DNA of 64,000 nt from Malassezia japonica (GCF_029542785.1 NC_083376.1:372001-436000); one strand, 5' to 3'; positions 29,501-39,036 are shown, counted from the stretch's first letter. A program made the numbers and translations. The notes: a model not told the origin generated them from the letters alone.

Positions 29501-31153
29501 ACCTGGCAGAACCGGCACGAGGAGCTCGACGCGCGCGCGCGCGGCCTCCAGGAGGAGGTCGAGCGCCCGTCTGTGCCGGCCGACCAGCACGAGCAGATGG
29601 CGCAAGAGCGCCTCACGCTCGTCGCGCAGCTCGAGCAGGCGCAGCGCCGCATTGCCGAGCTCGAGCACGAGATCAGTGTGCTGCAGCACCAGCTGCAGAC
29701 GCGTGCGTCGGAGGAAGGCGAGCGTGCGCCCGACTCGGTCGTGCAGTCGCTGCGCAGCGAGATTGCGACGCTGCGCGAGCAGCTCGGCCGTGCGAATGCG
29801 ATGAACGCCAAGAACGGCGGCACGGTGCCGCTCGCCTCGGCCGCCGCACGTGGCCGCAGCAGCGAAGGCAGCGACCACGCGCTGCCTCCCCTGCCCGACG
29901 CGGCCGAAGAGGCGCAGGAAGAGCTGCTGGACGAGCCCGAAGTGCCCGCGGAAGAGATCATCGAGCTGCTCGAGAACGAGGTGCAGCTCGACGAGGACGT
30001 GCTCGAGGGTCTGATCCGCTACCTCAAGGTGCCTGCGCCCTCGCTGCAGAACCCGCCGTCGATGAAGGAGGTGCTGTTCCCTGCGCACCTCATCTCGTTG
30101 GTGACCAACGAGATGTGGAAGTATGGGCTGGTGCGCGAGTCGGAGCGTTTCCTGGCGAATGTCATGCAGACCATCCAGCAGCATGTGATGGACTTCCACG
30201 GGGACGACGCGGTGATCCCCGGCATCTTTTGGCTGAGCAATGTGCACGAGATTTTGTCGTTTGTGTGCATTGCCGAGAGCGACATGCTCCAGGGTGTCGG
30301 CCCCGGCCTCGACGGATCCGCGCGTGAGTTTGAGTGGGGCGACTACGAGCGCCTGGTGACCATTGTGAAGCACGACTTGGACTCGCTCGAGTACAATATC
30401 TACCACACGTGGATGCAGCAGTCCAAGAAGCAGCTGAACAAGATGGTCGTTCCTGCGCTGGTCGAGTCGCAGTCGCTGCCTGGCTTTATCACGAACGACT
30501 CGGGCGGCCGTCTGCTGAACCGTTTGCTCGCCGGCAACAACGCGCCGACGTATACGATGGACGATATTCTCGCGCTTCTGAACAAGACGTGGAAGTGTCT
30601 CAAGAGCTACTATGTCGAGCCGAGTGTCACGCAGCAGGTCATCACCGAGCTGCTCAAGATGATTGGCGTGACGTCGTTCAACGATCTCTTGATGCGCCGC
30701 AACTTTTGCTCGTGGAAGCGCGCAATGCAGATCCAGTACAACATCACGCGCCTCGAGGAGTGGTGCAAGTCGCACGACATGCCCGAAGGCTCGCTCCAGC
30801 TCGAGCACCTTTTGCAGGCCACCAAGCTCCTGCAGCTCAAAAAGGCGACGATGGGCGACATTGACATTATCTACGACGTCTGCTGGATGCTCACCCCCAC
30901 GCAGATCCAGAAGCTGATCAGCCACTACCATGTGGCCGACTACGAGAACCCCATCTCGCCCGAGATCCTCAAGGCAGTCGCGAGCCGCGTCGTGCCAAAC
31001 GACCGCAACGACCACCTGCTCCTTCCGCCAGAGGTCGACGAGGCAGGGCCGTACGAACTCCCGGTGCCCCGCGAAGTCACCGGCATCGAGACGTACTGCC
31101 CGGCGTATCTCAACGTCCCGCTCCTTCGGAACCTCGCAAGCAAAGTGGCCTAA
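26555..31153 (+). CDS. MYO2: Class V myosin
   Basis: This is a 1532-residue motor. The N-terminal SH3-like part (AWFPDATAGWVSAT) is followed by the motor with P-loop GESGAGKT (near 175), switch I NDNSSRFGKYLEI, switch II DIYGFECF, and the actin-binding loop region. Six IQ-type repeats (about 790-925; IQTAWRRHSAQQRY, LQTVLRARVHRQRF and so on) are followed by a coiled coil to ~1110 and a DIL cargo-binding domain (about 1150-1525; LLNRLLAGNNAPTYTM, YNITRLEEWCKSHDM). It walks on actin cables to deliver vesicles and organelles, and partners with the tropomyosin encoded upstream. A TAG-free frame continues 5' only from GTG. Confidence 0.95.
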   Translation: MAVPTSKPLDAYVSGSKAWFPDATAGWVSATQSADPVLDASGNVTLTFVLDESGEEQVVNVTAAALEKSGVDALPPLRNPPLLEAADDLTSLSHLNEASVLHTILNRYQQRTIYTYSGIVLIAVNPFFNLNLYSPEIIQAYAGRRKGELEPHLFAVAEDAYRCMIRDRKNQTIVVSGESGAGKTMSAKYIMRYFATVEDPERPQARRASKDSGGMSATEMAILATNPIMEAFGNAKTTRNDNSSRFGKYLEIIFDQNQEIAGARMRTYLLERSRLVYQPEVERNYHIFYQLCAGASDELKTALRIGPASSFNYLNQGGEANLAIQGVDDAEEFAATQKALGTVGMDAAAQAHIFQLLAALLHLGNIAVSATRNDANIAPEDESLVFAAQLLGIDAAELRKWTLKRQMQMRGEKIVSNLSQAQAVAVRDSVAKYVYTCLFDWLVVQMNKSLAPAEALAHESMIGVLDIYGFECFKVNSYEQFCINYANERLQHEFNRHVFKLEQEEYVAEQIPWEFISFSDNQPCIDMIQSKFGMLSLLDEESRLPSGTDSGFLQKVYTQLQSKKEFEPFLAKPRFGAQSAFTVRHYALDVTYEVEGFNEKNKDTVPDELLALLSGSSNAFLSQVLASRADDAAAAPAPAAAAPGRKAAPPAKKPTLGSQFKSSLGALMDTINSTEVHYIRCIKPNDVKVAWEVEPQNVLGQLRACGVLETIRISCAGYPSRWTFADFVERYYLVTHSKHWDMSSMEKVADLAKHILSTTLEPAMYHVGLTKIFFRAGVLASFEQMRRNVLNNRTRQIQTAWRRHSAQQRYTTLQRGVSELQNHGRRVLAQRRYTAARNERAALLLQTVLRARVHRQRFLSMRHAVTALQTAVRAKQARVRAIETQQANDAIGLQRLIRGALVRRALGQRRKHVTTIQSLYRRRLARRELQSRRTDARSATHLKEVSYRLENKVVDLTQSLQSRTKENRELRATLQDLESQLSTWQNRHEELDARARGLQEEVERPSVPADQHEQMAQERLTLVAQLEQAQRRIAELEHEISVLQHQLQTRASEEGERAPDSVVQSLRSEIATLREQLGRANAMNAKNGGTVPLASAAARGRSSEGSDHALPPLPDAAEEAQEELLDEPEVPAEEIIELLENEVQLDEDVLEGLIRYLKVPAPSLQNPPSMKEVLFPAHLISLVTNEMWKYGLVRESERFLANVMQTIQQHVMDFHGDDAVIPGIFWLSNVHEILSFVCIAESDMLQGVGPGLDGSAREFEWGDYERLVTIVKHDLDSLEYNIYHTWMQQSKKQLNKMVVPALVESQSLPGFITNDSGGRLLNRLLAGNNAPTYTMDDILALLNKTWKCLKSYYVEPSVTQQVITELLKMIGVTSFNDLLMRRNFCSWKRAMQIQYNITRLEEWCKSHDMPEGSLQLEHLLQATKLLQLKKATMGDIDIIYDVCWMLTPTQIQKLISHYHVADYENPISPEILKAVASRVVPNDRNDHLLLPPEVDEAGPYELPVPREVTGIETYCPAYLNVPLLRNLASKVA

Positions 31154-31199
31154 CGCGCGAATGGCTCCTTGTCCACAGAGAGATAGCGTGCTGTACATC

Positions 31200-34100
31200 C
31201 TACAAAGACATGGTCATGGTAAGGGTCGTCGCATGGACGCCCATCACGGGGGGGCCACCGCCATAGAGCCGCTGCAGCTGGTGCAGATAGGTCTGGCTGC
31301 TCTCCGCACTCGTCGAGGTCCCGGGCTCGGGCGCAGGCAGCGCCGTGAGCACCACCGAGGTGCTCGTCCCAGAATTGGTGCGGATCAGTTCGTTGAGAAT
31401 CATGTACTGCGCGAGATTCGGCAGCTCGTTAAAGCTCAGCTGGTACGCATCGCCGCCCATCTCGTTAAACAGCGGAGGGACGCCCTGCCCACTCGCACGC
31501 GACGGGGGGCGCGACGGGCTCCCGGGCTCGCTGCCAGCGCGGCTGGGGCCCCGGCTGGTCGACTCGCGCCGCAGGGGGGGGTGCATGAGCAAGTGGCGTG
31601 TATCGCGCGAGTGCGAGCCGGCACGCGCCGACGTGCCAAAGCGCGAAGTGCGCGCGGGCGGCGTCTGCACGCTCTCGGCCAAGCCGGGCGACGCCGCGCG
31701 GCCGGGACGCACCATCGAGGGGGTCACGGTGCGCTGCGACGAGCTCAGCGTGCCGTACGACGCGGGCGTTGCGTCCGCCTCGGCGAGCGGCTGCTCGGGG
31801 CGCGCCGACTTGCGCCGCAGCAGATACTTGGGGTCCCAGTTGATCGCGAGGCTCGCGAGCTCGCTCTCGAGCTCGTCGTACTCCATCTCGTCAATGTCCG
31901 ACTCGTTCATGTCGCTGTCCGAGTCGCCCGTACTCTGCGACCGCGGGTGCGCAAGGCCGAGGCGGATATTGTTGTAGTGGTAGTCGAGGTGCTCTGCCGG
32001 CAAGCTCACGCCAAACTGGCGCTGGCTGTGCCGCGCGCGCCGCACGGACGGCGCGCTCTGTTTGCGTGCGAGCTCGATCGGCTCCGAGCGCGGGACCGAC
32101 GCGTGGTCCTGTGCCTGGCGTGCGGCGCACACACGTGCCCACCACGGGTCGTCGCTCAGTGCCTCGGTCACCTCGGCGTCGAGCGTGCGCTTCCCGAGCA
32201 CGATCGCATCGTACCGCGGCACGCCGCCGGTCGACAGGCAAAACACGCGCAGCGACGCGGGGATACGTAGGTTGTCGAGGAGAGTACGCACGCGCGTGCG
32301 CTCCGACTCGATCTCTTCCTTGTGCTCGACAAAGACACTGACACGCAGCTTGTGCTGGTTCCATGTGCCGGTGAACGAGAGGATTGTGCCCAGCTGGAGC
32401 ACCATGGTATAGGTATCCCACGTCGGCGCGTCGGCGTGCGAGTGGTTCGCGATCTGGATCGGCCACAGATCAATGTACTGGTCCTTGGCCGGGCGCTCGT
32501 AGTGCGCGACCTTGGACGGCCCTGGGAGGCGCATCGCGTCGAAGCCGTAGGCGACGGCGAGCGCCTTGTTCAGCGCGAGCGCATCCTCCAGAATGCCGAC
32601 GTACGTCTCGCAGTTGATCGGCGTCTCTTTACGCGAGGTGTCAGTCGGGAGCGCGCGCACGTCGGGCGGGATGCTGCAGCTCGCCGTCCCGATCGGGCCC
32701 CGCGGCACGGTGCTCGGACGCTGCAGCTCGGCAGGGAATCCCAGCACAATGATATTCGGGCGCATGCCGCCGAGCCCGCACGACAGAATCAGGTTGCGTG
32801 CACCCTCGCGCTCGTTCGGCGCAATGACGACGTCGACAAACGACTTGACGCCGCTCACGTCCACGAGCTTGAGCCACGCAAGGTGCTGCTGCCGCAGCTC
32901 GGGCAGGCACGACTGGAACTCGCCTTTGAGGACGTGGCCAAGGACGTACAGCGCGCCCTTTTTGAGCGAGTTGCAAAAGATGATCAGGTTCCACTCGGTG
33001 CGGGGATTGTTCGCGAGGAGGAGGATCTGCGGCCGCCAGTACTTGACGTGGCCTTTGCGCTCGTCGAGGCGCAAGAGGTACTTGCGCACAAAGTGGTAAG
33101 TCACATTGTGCGAGACGTCGCCCCAGGGCTTGGGCGGGCACAGGACCTGGATCAGGATAAAGAGCAAGACGGTCACCGCGATGCAGACGCACGCGACGTA
33201 GGCATCCGTAAAGAGCATCGCGGCAAACGACACAATTGTCCCTGCGCCCGCCGTCCAAATGTTCCAGTACTGGAACGAAGGGCGAAACGAAGGTGCGCCG
33301 CCCGCTTTCAGTGCAAACGTCGCCGCGCAGAGCACGCCAAAGGTGAGGAGCGTCGTCATCGTGACGAGATGCGCGATCAAGTTGATCGAGTCGAGCAAGA
33401 GGACGAGCTGGCAGAGCGCGCACGTCGCGAGCACCGCGTAGGTCGGCACGTCGCCCGACGCGGTGCCTTGCGCAAACGGCGCGAGGATCGGCAAGAGGTC
33501 GTCGCGTGCGATCGCCTGCAGCACCTTGGCGCACGCCATGACGCCCATCAGCGCAGAGAAGGAGCACGAGGCGACCTCGCCGAGCACGACAATCACCGGC
33601 CAGAGCGACACGTCGCCCACAATGCCGACGTCGCGGTAGAGCGACTCGCGCGGGATCGTCGAGGCCATAATCACAAACGCGGCGACGTACACGCCAAACG
33701 TAAAGATCAGCGACCAGTTGGTGCCTTTCGGGATGCTCTTGCTCGGCTTGCGCAGGTCGCCCGACATGGACGCGCCCGCGAGGATGCCGCACACCGCCGG
33801 AAAGAGCACACCAAAGACCGAGCGCCAGTTTTCGCTCGCCGGCGTGGTCGACGAGCCGGCAGCGCCCGCAGTAAAGTGCGGCCACATGTTCTCTGCGAGT
33901 GTCGTCCAGGACCAGCCGGTGTAGTACAGGTCGCGTGCAGGGTCCTCAAACGGCTGTACAAACATGGCCGAGAGCGGCATGCTCGTCACTGCCACGCTCA
34001 GAATCACGGCCAGGAGGAGCGTCGCACGCGAAAAAAGCGACGAGCCAAAGAGGCACACGAGCGTGCAGAGCCACAGCACAATGGAGCCGTAGGTGTACAG

Positions 34101-34781
34101 GAACCAGCTGCCTTCGGGCAGGAAGCCGTGCCCGCGCGACTCGCCGAGCGCGCCAATGAGGCTCTCAACGCAGCCGAGCACGTTCATCGCCGCGTTGAAT
34201 GCCTGGCCAAAGAAGAACACCAGGCCGATCGACCCGCCAAACTCGGGCCCGAGCGAGCGCGAAATGAGGTAGTACGCGCCGCCGCCACGCACCTGTCCGT
34301 TGGTGCTGATGGCGTTGAGCGAGAGGACCGTGAGCGTGTCCACCCCGTAGCTAATTACCAGCAAAAAGAGCGAGCCCAGCAAACCCGCCTGGCCCAGAAT
34401 AAAGCCGAAACGCAGAAACAGAATGATACCGAGCACGTTGAGCGTCACAGGCATAAAGACGCCGTCCCACGTCCCCAGCTTGCGTGGCTGCCCGTCAGAA
34501 TGCAGCATGCCAGGTACTTTGCGGTACCCTGCAGCGGTCTCGCGCCCCTCCTCGACCTCGGCGGGAACAGGCACGCCCTCGTCCGCGTCAGAGTTGCGGC
34601 GCGTCGGCGCGGCACTCGCCTCTGGACGCTTGGGCGACACGTCGATCTGCGCCTCTTCATCGTTCGGCGTAGACTGCTGTCCGGGTGCCGGCCCCTCTGA
34701 TTCCTCGACCGTCTGCCGCTCGAGGAGCTTCTGCTCGAGCGACACGTAGTCAGCCTCGCCCGCCGATACGAAACGCGACAT
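31200..34781 (-). CDS. VHC1: Vacuolar cation-chloride cotransporter (Vhc1/SLC12 family)
   Basis: This is a 1193-residue SLC12-type transporter. The amino-acid/cation-chloride permease domain starts at GTWDGVFMPVTLNVLGIILF, contains GQVRGGGAYYLISRSLGPEFG and GASMSGDLRKPSKSIPKGT, and has about 12 membrane segments. A long soluble C-terminal half follows (CNSLKKGALYVLGHV; the SLC12 regulatory domain) with a disordered tail. The layout fits yeast Vhc1, which moves K+ and Cl- across the vacuolar membrane. The stop lies 46 bp from the myosin V stop, and the start is 42 bp from PRP38. Confidence 0.87.
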   Translation of the reverse strand: MSRFVSAGEADYVSLEQKLLERQTVEESEGPAPGQQSTPNDEEAQIDVSPKRPEASAAPTRRNSDADEGVPVPAEVEEGRETAAGYRKVPGMLHSDGQPRKLGTWDGVFMPVTLNVLGIILFLRFGFILGQAGLLGSLFLLVISYGVDTLTVLSLNAISTNGQVRGGGAYYLISRSLGPEFGGSIGLVFFFGQAFNAAMNVLGCVESLIGALGESRGHGFLPEGSWFLYTYGSIVLWLCTLVCLFGSSLFSRATLLLAVILSVAVTSMPLSAMFVQPFEDPARDLYYTGWSWTTLAENMWPHFTAGAAGSSTTPASENWRSVFGVLFPAVCGILAGASMSGDLRKPSKSIPKGTNWSLIFTFGVYVAAFVIMASTIPRESLYRDVGIVGDVSLWPVIVVLGEVASCSFSALMGVMACAKVLQAIARDDLLPILAPFAQGTASGDVPTYAVLATCALCQLVLLLDSINLIAHLVTMTTLLTFGVLCAATFALKAGGAPSFRPSFQYWNIWTAGAGTIVSFAAMLFTDAYVACVCIAVTVLLFILIQVLCPPKPWGDVSHNVTYHFVRKYLLRLDERKGHVKYWRPQILLLANNPRTEWNLIIFCNSLKKGALYVLGHVLKGEFQSCLPELRQQHLAWLKLVDVSGVKSFVDVVIAPNEREGARNLILSCGLGGMRPNIIVLGFPAELQRPSTVPRGPIGTASCSIPPDVRALPTDTSRKETPINCETYVGILEDALALNKALAVAYGFDAMRLPGPSKVAHYERPAKDQYIDLWPIQIANHSHADAPTWDTYTMVLQLGTILSFTGTWNQHKLRVSVFVEHKEEIESERTRVRTLLDNLRIPASLRVFCLSTGGVPRYDAIVLGKRTLDAEVTEALSDDPWWARVCAARQAQDHASVPRSEPIELARKQSAPSVRRARHSQRQFGVSLPAEHLDYHYNNIRLGLAHPRSQSTGDSDSDMNESDIDEMEYDELESELASLAINWDPKYLLRRKSARPEQPLAEADATPASYGTLSSSQRTVTPSMVRPGRAASPGLAESVQTPPARTSRFGTSARAGSHSRDTRHLLMHPPLRRESTSRGPSRAGSEPGSPSRPPSRASGQGVPPLFNEMGGDAYQLSFNELPNLAQYMILNELIRTNSGTSTSVVLTALPAPEPGTSTSAESSQTYLHQLQRLYGGGPPVMGVHATTLTMTMSL

Positions 34782-34805
34782 GGTCCTACCGTGGAGAGCG
34801 TTGCG

Positions 34806-34811
34806 CACGTG
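34806..34811. promoter_or_regulatory. CACGTG box between VHC1 and PRP38
   Basis: The sequence GCACGTGAC lies in the 42-bp gap between divergent starts 34781 and 34824. Confidence 0.4.
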
Positions 34812-34823
34812 ACTTTCGCCGCC

Positions 34824-35822
34824 ATGGCGAACACGACAGTGCGCGGTGCGCTGACGATCCATGGCACCAATCCGCAGTTCCTGATCGAGCGCGTGGTGCG
34901 TGCGCGCATCTACGACTCGATGTACTGGAAGCAGGACTGCTTTGCGCTCACCGCCGAGTCGCTCGTCGACAAGGCCGCGGACCTGCAGTACGTGGGCGGC
35001 ACCTACGGCATGCTGCGCCCCAGCCCGTTCCTGTGCCTCGTCTGCAAGCTGCTCCAGATCCAGCCGGAGCGGGAGATTGTGCTCGAGTACCTCGCGGCCG
35101 AGGACCTCAAGTACTTGCGCGCACTCGCAGCCATGTACATCCGCATGACCTTTCCCGCGATCGAGGTGTTTGAGCTGCTCGAGCCGCTCCTGAATGACTA
35201 CCGAAAATTGCGGTACAGAGACACCGCGGGGCAGTACTCGCTCTCGCACATGGACGAGTTTGTGGACGACCTGCTAAAAGAGGAGCGCGTATGCGACTTG
35301 ATCCTGCCGCGCCTCACGCGCCGCAGCGTGCTCGAAGAAAACGAGGGACTGCGGCCACGTACGTCGCGCCTCGAGGATGCACTCGTTCTCGGCGACGCAC
35401 AGGGCCTTGACGAGGCGGACGATAGCGACGACAGCCTCGGCGCAGTTCGCCGCGAACGCGAAGCGCGGCGCGCACACGCGGACCAGACACGCGAGGCGCG
35501 GCGCAGACGCGAGGCCCATGCGCGGGGGTACGCGGTCGAAGAGGAGGAGTACGCGTCGCAGCAGTCGGAGGACGAGGAGGAGCGCCTCCGCGCGCTGTAT
35601 ATGCGCTCGCGCAGCGTGTCGCCTGATCGGGAAGATCGGGGGAGTGTGTCGCCCGATCGGAGTGTTTCGCCCGATCGCAGCATCTCGCCGGACCGCAGGA
35701 GTGTGTCGCCCGACCGCGCCATCTCGCCGGATCGGCGGAGCGTGTCGCCCGACCGTCGCAGTGTGTCGACCGACCGCGACATTTCGCCCGACCGCATGAG
35801 CATTTCGCCCGACCGTCAATAG
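34824..35822 (+). CDS. PRP38: Pre-mRNA-splicing factor 38
   Basis: This is a 332-residue protein. The PRP38 domain fills residues 1-~175: VRGALTIHGTNPQFLIERVV, YWKQDCFALTAESLVD, GGTYGMLRPSPFLCLVCKLL, and DYRKLRYRDTAGQYSLSHMD. Prp38 is a B-complex tri-snRNP protein needed for spliceosome activation. After a charged linker the C-terminus becomes a run of S-[V/I]-SPDR repeats (about 35,620-35,818), an SR-like tail. It is adjacent to and convergent with the Kip2-like kinesin gene. Confidence 0.92.
   Translation: MANTTVRGALTIHGTNPQFLIERVVRARIYDSMYWKQDCFALTAESLVDKAADLQYVGGTYGMLRPSPFLCLVCKLLQIQPEREIVLEYLAAEDLKYLRALAAMYIRMTFPAIEVFELLEPLLNDYRKLRYRDTAGQYSLSHMDEFVDDLLKEERVCDLILPRLTRRSVLEENEGLRPRTSRLEDALVLGDAQGLDEADDSDDSLGAVRREREARRAHADQTREARRRREAHARGYAVEEEEYASQQSEDEEERLRALYMRSRSVSPDREDRGSVSPDRSVSPDRSISPDRRSVSPDRAISPDRRSVSPDRRSVSTDRDISPDRMSISPDRQ
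35620..35818 (+). repeat. SVSPDR/SISPDR-coding repeat array in PRP38
   Basis: About a dozen hexapeptide units [S-(V/I)-S-P-D-R] are encoded by GTGTCGCCCGAC/CGG-type units. Every unit offers an SP phosphorylation site. Confidence 0.85.
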
Positions 35823-35926
35823 ATACCAGCCTATACCACCTTGTTCTTTCGCCGGATGGCAGCCTGCTTCCATCCATCCCTCGATTGTCTCCTCCCCTCT
35901 TCCATTAACTATACCTACATAATCGA

Positions 35927-38900
35927 TTATTCGAGCACCTCGTCGAGATCGCTACTCGATAGCGTTTCGCTCTCCGTCCCGTCGATCGAGATCGGCGCAT
36001 CCCACGCCTTGTTCGGCGTACTCGGCACCGACGCCGGCATCCCAAGCGGCGCGCGGCCAAGCACGGTGGCCGGCCGCAAGTGCGGCGCAAAGAGTGACAT
36101 GACTGGGCGCTCCGGACGTGCGGTGAGCGACGCCACCATCTTTTCGGTATCCTGGTGCGCGAGGCGAACGAGCTGCTCGTTCGCGCGCCGCAGCCGCGCA
36201 CACTCCGCCGTGACTTCGGCGAGAAAGGCGTCGCGCTCGGCAATGCGCTCCGCCGCCGCGTCGAGCTCCTGCTGGAACTCGGCTTGGACCTCGTCGCGAA
36301 GGGCGTCCGGCGCCGCGGGCGTCTGCGCTGCAAGCACCGTCTCGAGCTCGCGGACCTGGCGCTGGAGCGCCTCGATGCGTGCGTCCTTGTCTGCGTCGCC
36401 CGGCACACCCGGCATCGAGAGGCGCGTCGCGAGCTTGCGCTCGAGGCGGCTGATCTTGGACAGCGCCGCGTGCAGCTTTTCCTGGACGATGGGCAGAGGA
36501 TCGTCAAACGCAAAGCCGCGCTGCTTGGCCGGCGAGACGGGATGCGGCTCAGACGGGCGCGGCCCGTCGCCCCCACGGAGGATGAGCGTGCCGAGCTCGT
36601 CGAGGCGCTCCTGCAGTGCTTCGATCGAGGCCGGAGTCGGGGCCGTGGCCGTAGCCGTGGCCGTGGCCGTTGCCGGCGACGCCGCGCGGCGGGGCGGCGT
36701 CGAGGACGGTGCCGGGGCCTGCTGCAGCTGCGCGACCTTGGCACGCAGCGCGCCCATTTCTGCGCGGTAGCGCACAAGGAGTGCGTGCGTTTCGGCGCTC
36801 GGCGCGCCGACCAGCAGCGAGAGGTCGCCGTCGATCTCGTTCGGCTCTGCACGCACGGCGACCTTCTTGATGCGCTTGGCAAAGTTGAGCGTGCCGAGCG
36901 ACTCTTCGACCATCGCCGGCGAGGGATTGAGCGTGCACACAACAGCAATGCGTGCGTTGCCGTTCAGGCTATTTTGGAGGATGCGTGTGAGTTTCGAGTC
37001 GCGGAACGGGACGTGGATCGCTGTCGTGCGGCTCCGCTCGCTCTTTTCCGCAGCGCTGCGCTCCGACAAGGCGTAGATTACTTTACCGAGACTCAGGAGA
37101 CTCTTGTTGATGTTGGCGCCTTCGGAGCGCCCTCGTGCGCCCCACGTATGCCGCTCGCTGCCCGCGAGATCAATGAGGCTCAGCTCGCTGATGCGATAGT
37201 GCCGCCCGACGTGGTCCGCGGCGCCGCCTTGCGAGCGTTCCCACGACTCGACCGTGATCTTGAAGCAGGTATGACTGCGGCTCGAGCGCTCGTTCCAGTC
37301 GGTCGCGCCGACGTGCCGATTCGCCTCGCCGCGCTCGAGCAGCGCAAAGACCTGGCTCGGGGACGTGACGACCTCTTCCTGCAGCGGCGCGACAAACACT
37401 GCATTCGCGCCGCGGCGGCGGTCGTCGCGCACCTGCGGCTGGCTCGTAGGATCCAACAAATCCTTCACGATCTCGTTCCAGATCTCGAGGTAGCTGACGC
37501 GCACGAGGTACTCGCGCTCGCTCGAGCCTTGGCAGATCCCTTGGAACACGTCGCAGATCGCACGGGGAATAATGCCGGGCTCGCCGCCGCCCTCGCCACC
37601 ACTCAGCGTAAAGGTCTTGCCGCTGGCCGTTTGGCCGTATGCAAAGATCACGGCATTGTAGCCACGCAAGACGCTCTGCACCAAGGGACGCGCAAGCATC
37701 GCATACACGTCGGCATTCGAACTGCCCGTGTGCAGGCCGTCAAACTGGAACGGCAGGCCGACATTCGGCTGGAGCTTGGTCGCAGCAATGCACGGATCGA
37801 GCATGACAGTGGCAGAGGTGGGCGTCGCAAGCCACGCACACTCTTCGTCGGCTTCAGTGGGGCGCAGGCGGATATGCACTTGCACCGAGTCGGGGCCGCT
37901 TTCCTCTGCATCGTCCAGGAGGAACGAGCTCTCGCCGAGCTCGTCGGCAATCGCATCGACGTCGACGCGCTCGGCAGCGACAGGCATGGGGCGCATCGCT
38001 TTGAGCGGCGACGGCGTCCGTGGGATCGTGCGGACAGGCGCAGACCGCACAGGCGACGCTTGGCCGAGCGACATGGGTGCGCGGCTCGCAACGGGCGCAA
38101 GAGCCGGCGTGCGGCCCGTAGCGGTCCCGAGCGACGTTGGTGCGCGGCTCGCCACGCTCTGCGGCGTCGGCGCACGGATCGGCGCATTGGCTGGCGCACG
38201 GCTCGGGCCCGGCGCGTCGTCGCGCTTGAGGCGCGGCCGCACGACGCCGTCGGTGATCTTGGCGCGCAGGACACGCGTCTGTGACCCCTGCATGGGCCGT
38301 GTTGGAGACGCGGCGCGGGCCGGCGGGCGTACCGGCGCGGTGCGTTCGGCAGCGCGCATCGGCGACGCTGTCCGCTCGGGCACTTGGCGCACCGGCGACG
38401 CGGTCCGGTCGGGAACAGGACGCACCGGCGATGCAGTCCGCTCGGGTGCACGCACCGGCGACGCTGTCCGCTCGGGCGCGCGTGCGTCTCTCCGTGCACT
38501 CATCGATGTCGCTGGCCGTGCCATGGCGGTCCGTGCCATGGCCGTCGCTGGCCGTGGCCCGGCCGGCCGTGTATCCCCCCGTGCAAGCCCTCTATCGTCT
38601 TCGCGGGCGCGGCTCATGGACGTCGTCGGGCGTGTAAACGGATCGCGGCGGTGTGCATTGTGCAGCGGCGCATCCTCGAGCTCGTCCGGCGTATCAGCAC
38701 GCCGCGGCGCGATATCGTGCTGCGACGCGATGCGCACCTCGCGCACACGCGCCTCTTCCTCGCCCTTCCCGCCCCGCGCCTCGTCTTCGCGTGCATTGAG
38801 CGTGCTTTCGCCGAGCGGCACGCGTGTCACTTTCTGTGGAGTGCCCCTGGCGCGTTTCCGCGGCGACGGCATGAACGGCGCGCGCGGCGTCGCCGGCCGC

Positions 38901-38992
38901 GTGCCCGTCTCCATCAGGACGAACCCCGCGGGACGTTCGCGCGCGGCAACAGGACTTCGCTCGTGCGCGCTCGGCGCAGGCGCACTGTCCAT
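35927..38992 (-). CDS. Kinesin, Kip2/kinesin-7 type
   Basis: This is a 1021-residue kinesin. A 365-residue disordered, Arg/Pro/Ser-rich N-terminal extension with an ERTASPVR repeat (about 150-205) precedes the motor (about 368-708). The motor has VQVHIRLRP, P-loop GQTASGKT near 450, NERSSRSHTCF, and DLAGSERHTW. The neck and coiled coil follow (from ~725). Position of the motor after a long basic arm, and the closest family features, fit Kip2 and CENP-E-like kinesin-7, which move to microtubule plus ends and promote growth. The start is the ATG at 38992; nothing upstream in frame offers an ATG before a non-conserved stretch. Confidence 0.8.
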   Translation of the reverse strand: MDSAPAPSAHERSPVAARERPAGFVLMETGTRPATPRAPFMPSPRKRARGTPQKVTRVPLGESTLNAREDEARGGKGEEEARVREVRIASQHDIAPRRADTPDELEDAPLHNAHRRDPFTRPTTSMSRAREDDRGLARGDTRPAGPRPATAMARTAMARPATSMSARRDARAPERTASPVRAPERTASPVRPVPDRTASPVRQVPERTASPMRAAERTAPVRPPARAASPTRPMQGSQTRVLRAKITDGVVRPRLKRDDAPGPSRAPANAPIRAPTPQSVASRAPTSLGTATGRTPALAPVASRAPMSLGQASPVRSAPVRTIPRTPSPLKAMRPMPVAAERVDVDAIADELGESSFLLDDAEESGPDSVQVHIRLRPTEADEECAWLATPTSATVMLDPCIAATKLQPNVGLPFQFDGLHTGSSNADVYAMLARPLVQSVLRGYNAVIFAYGQTASGKTFTLSGGEGGGEPGIIPRAICDVFQGICQGSSEREYLVRVSYLEIWNEIVKDLLDPTSQPQVRDDRRRGANAVFVAPLQEEVVTSPSQVFALLERGEANRHVGATDWNERSSRSHTCFKITVESWERSQGGAADHVGRHYRISELSLIDLAGSERHTWGARGRSEGANINKSLLSLGKVIYALSERSAAEKSERSRTTAIHVPFRDSKLTRILQNSLNGNARIAVVCTLNPSPAMVEESLGTLNFAKRIKKVAVRAEPNEIDGDLSLLVGAPSAETHALLVRYRAEMGALRAKVAQLQQAPAPSSTPPRRAASPATATATATATAPTPASIEALQERLDELGTLILRGGDGPRPSEPHPVSPAKQRGFAFDDPLPIVQEKLHAALSKISRLERKLATRLSMPGVPGDADKDARIEALQRQVRELETVLAAQTPAAPDALRDEVQAEFQQELDAAAERIAERDAFLAEVTAECARLRRANEQLVRLAHQDTEKMVASLTARPERPVMSLFAPHLRPATVLGRAPLGMPASVPSTPNKAWDAPISIDGTESETLSSSDLDEVLE

Positions 38993-39036
38993 GCTCCGCG
39001 ATGCCAGTGTTGTGGGAAGCGCGCTCACGCGATGGT

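Noticed and set aside
26801..31198. 1465-codon open frame antisense to myosin V
   Set aside because: It mirrors the myosin coding region and is explained by strong GC-rich codon bias. The translation is Arg/Leu/His-rich without domains.
32322..34700. 792-codon frame antisense to the cation-chloride cotransporter
   Set aside because: Shadow of a real gene; composition is Arg/His/Ala-rich.
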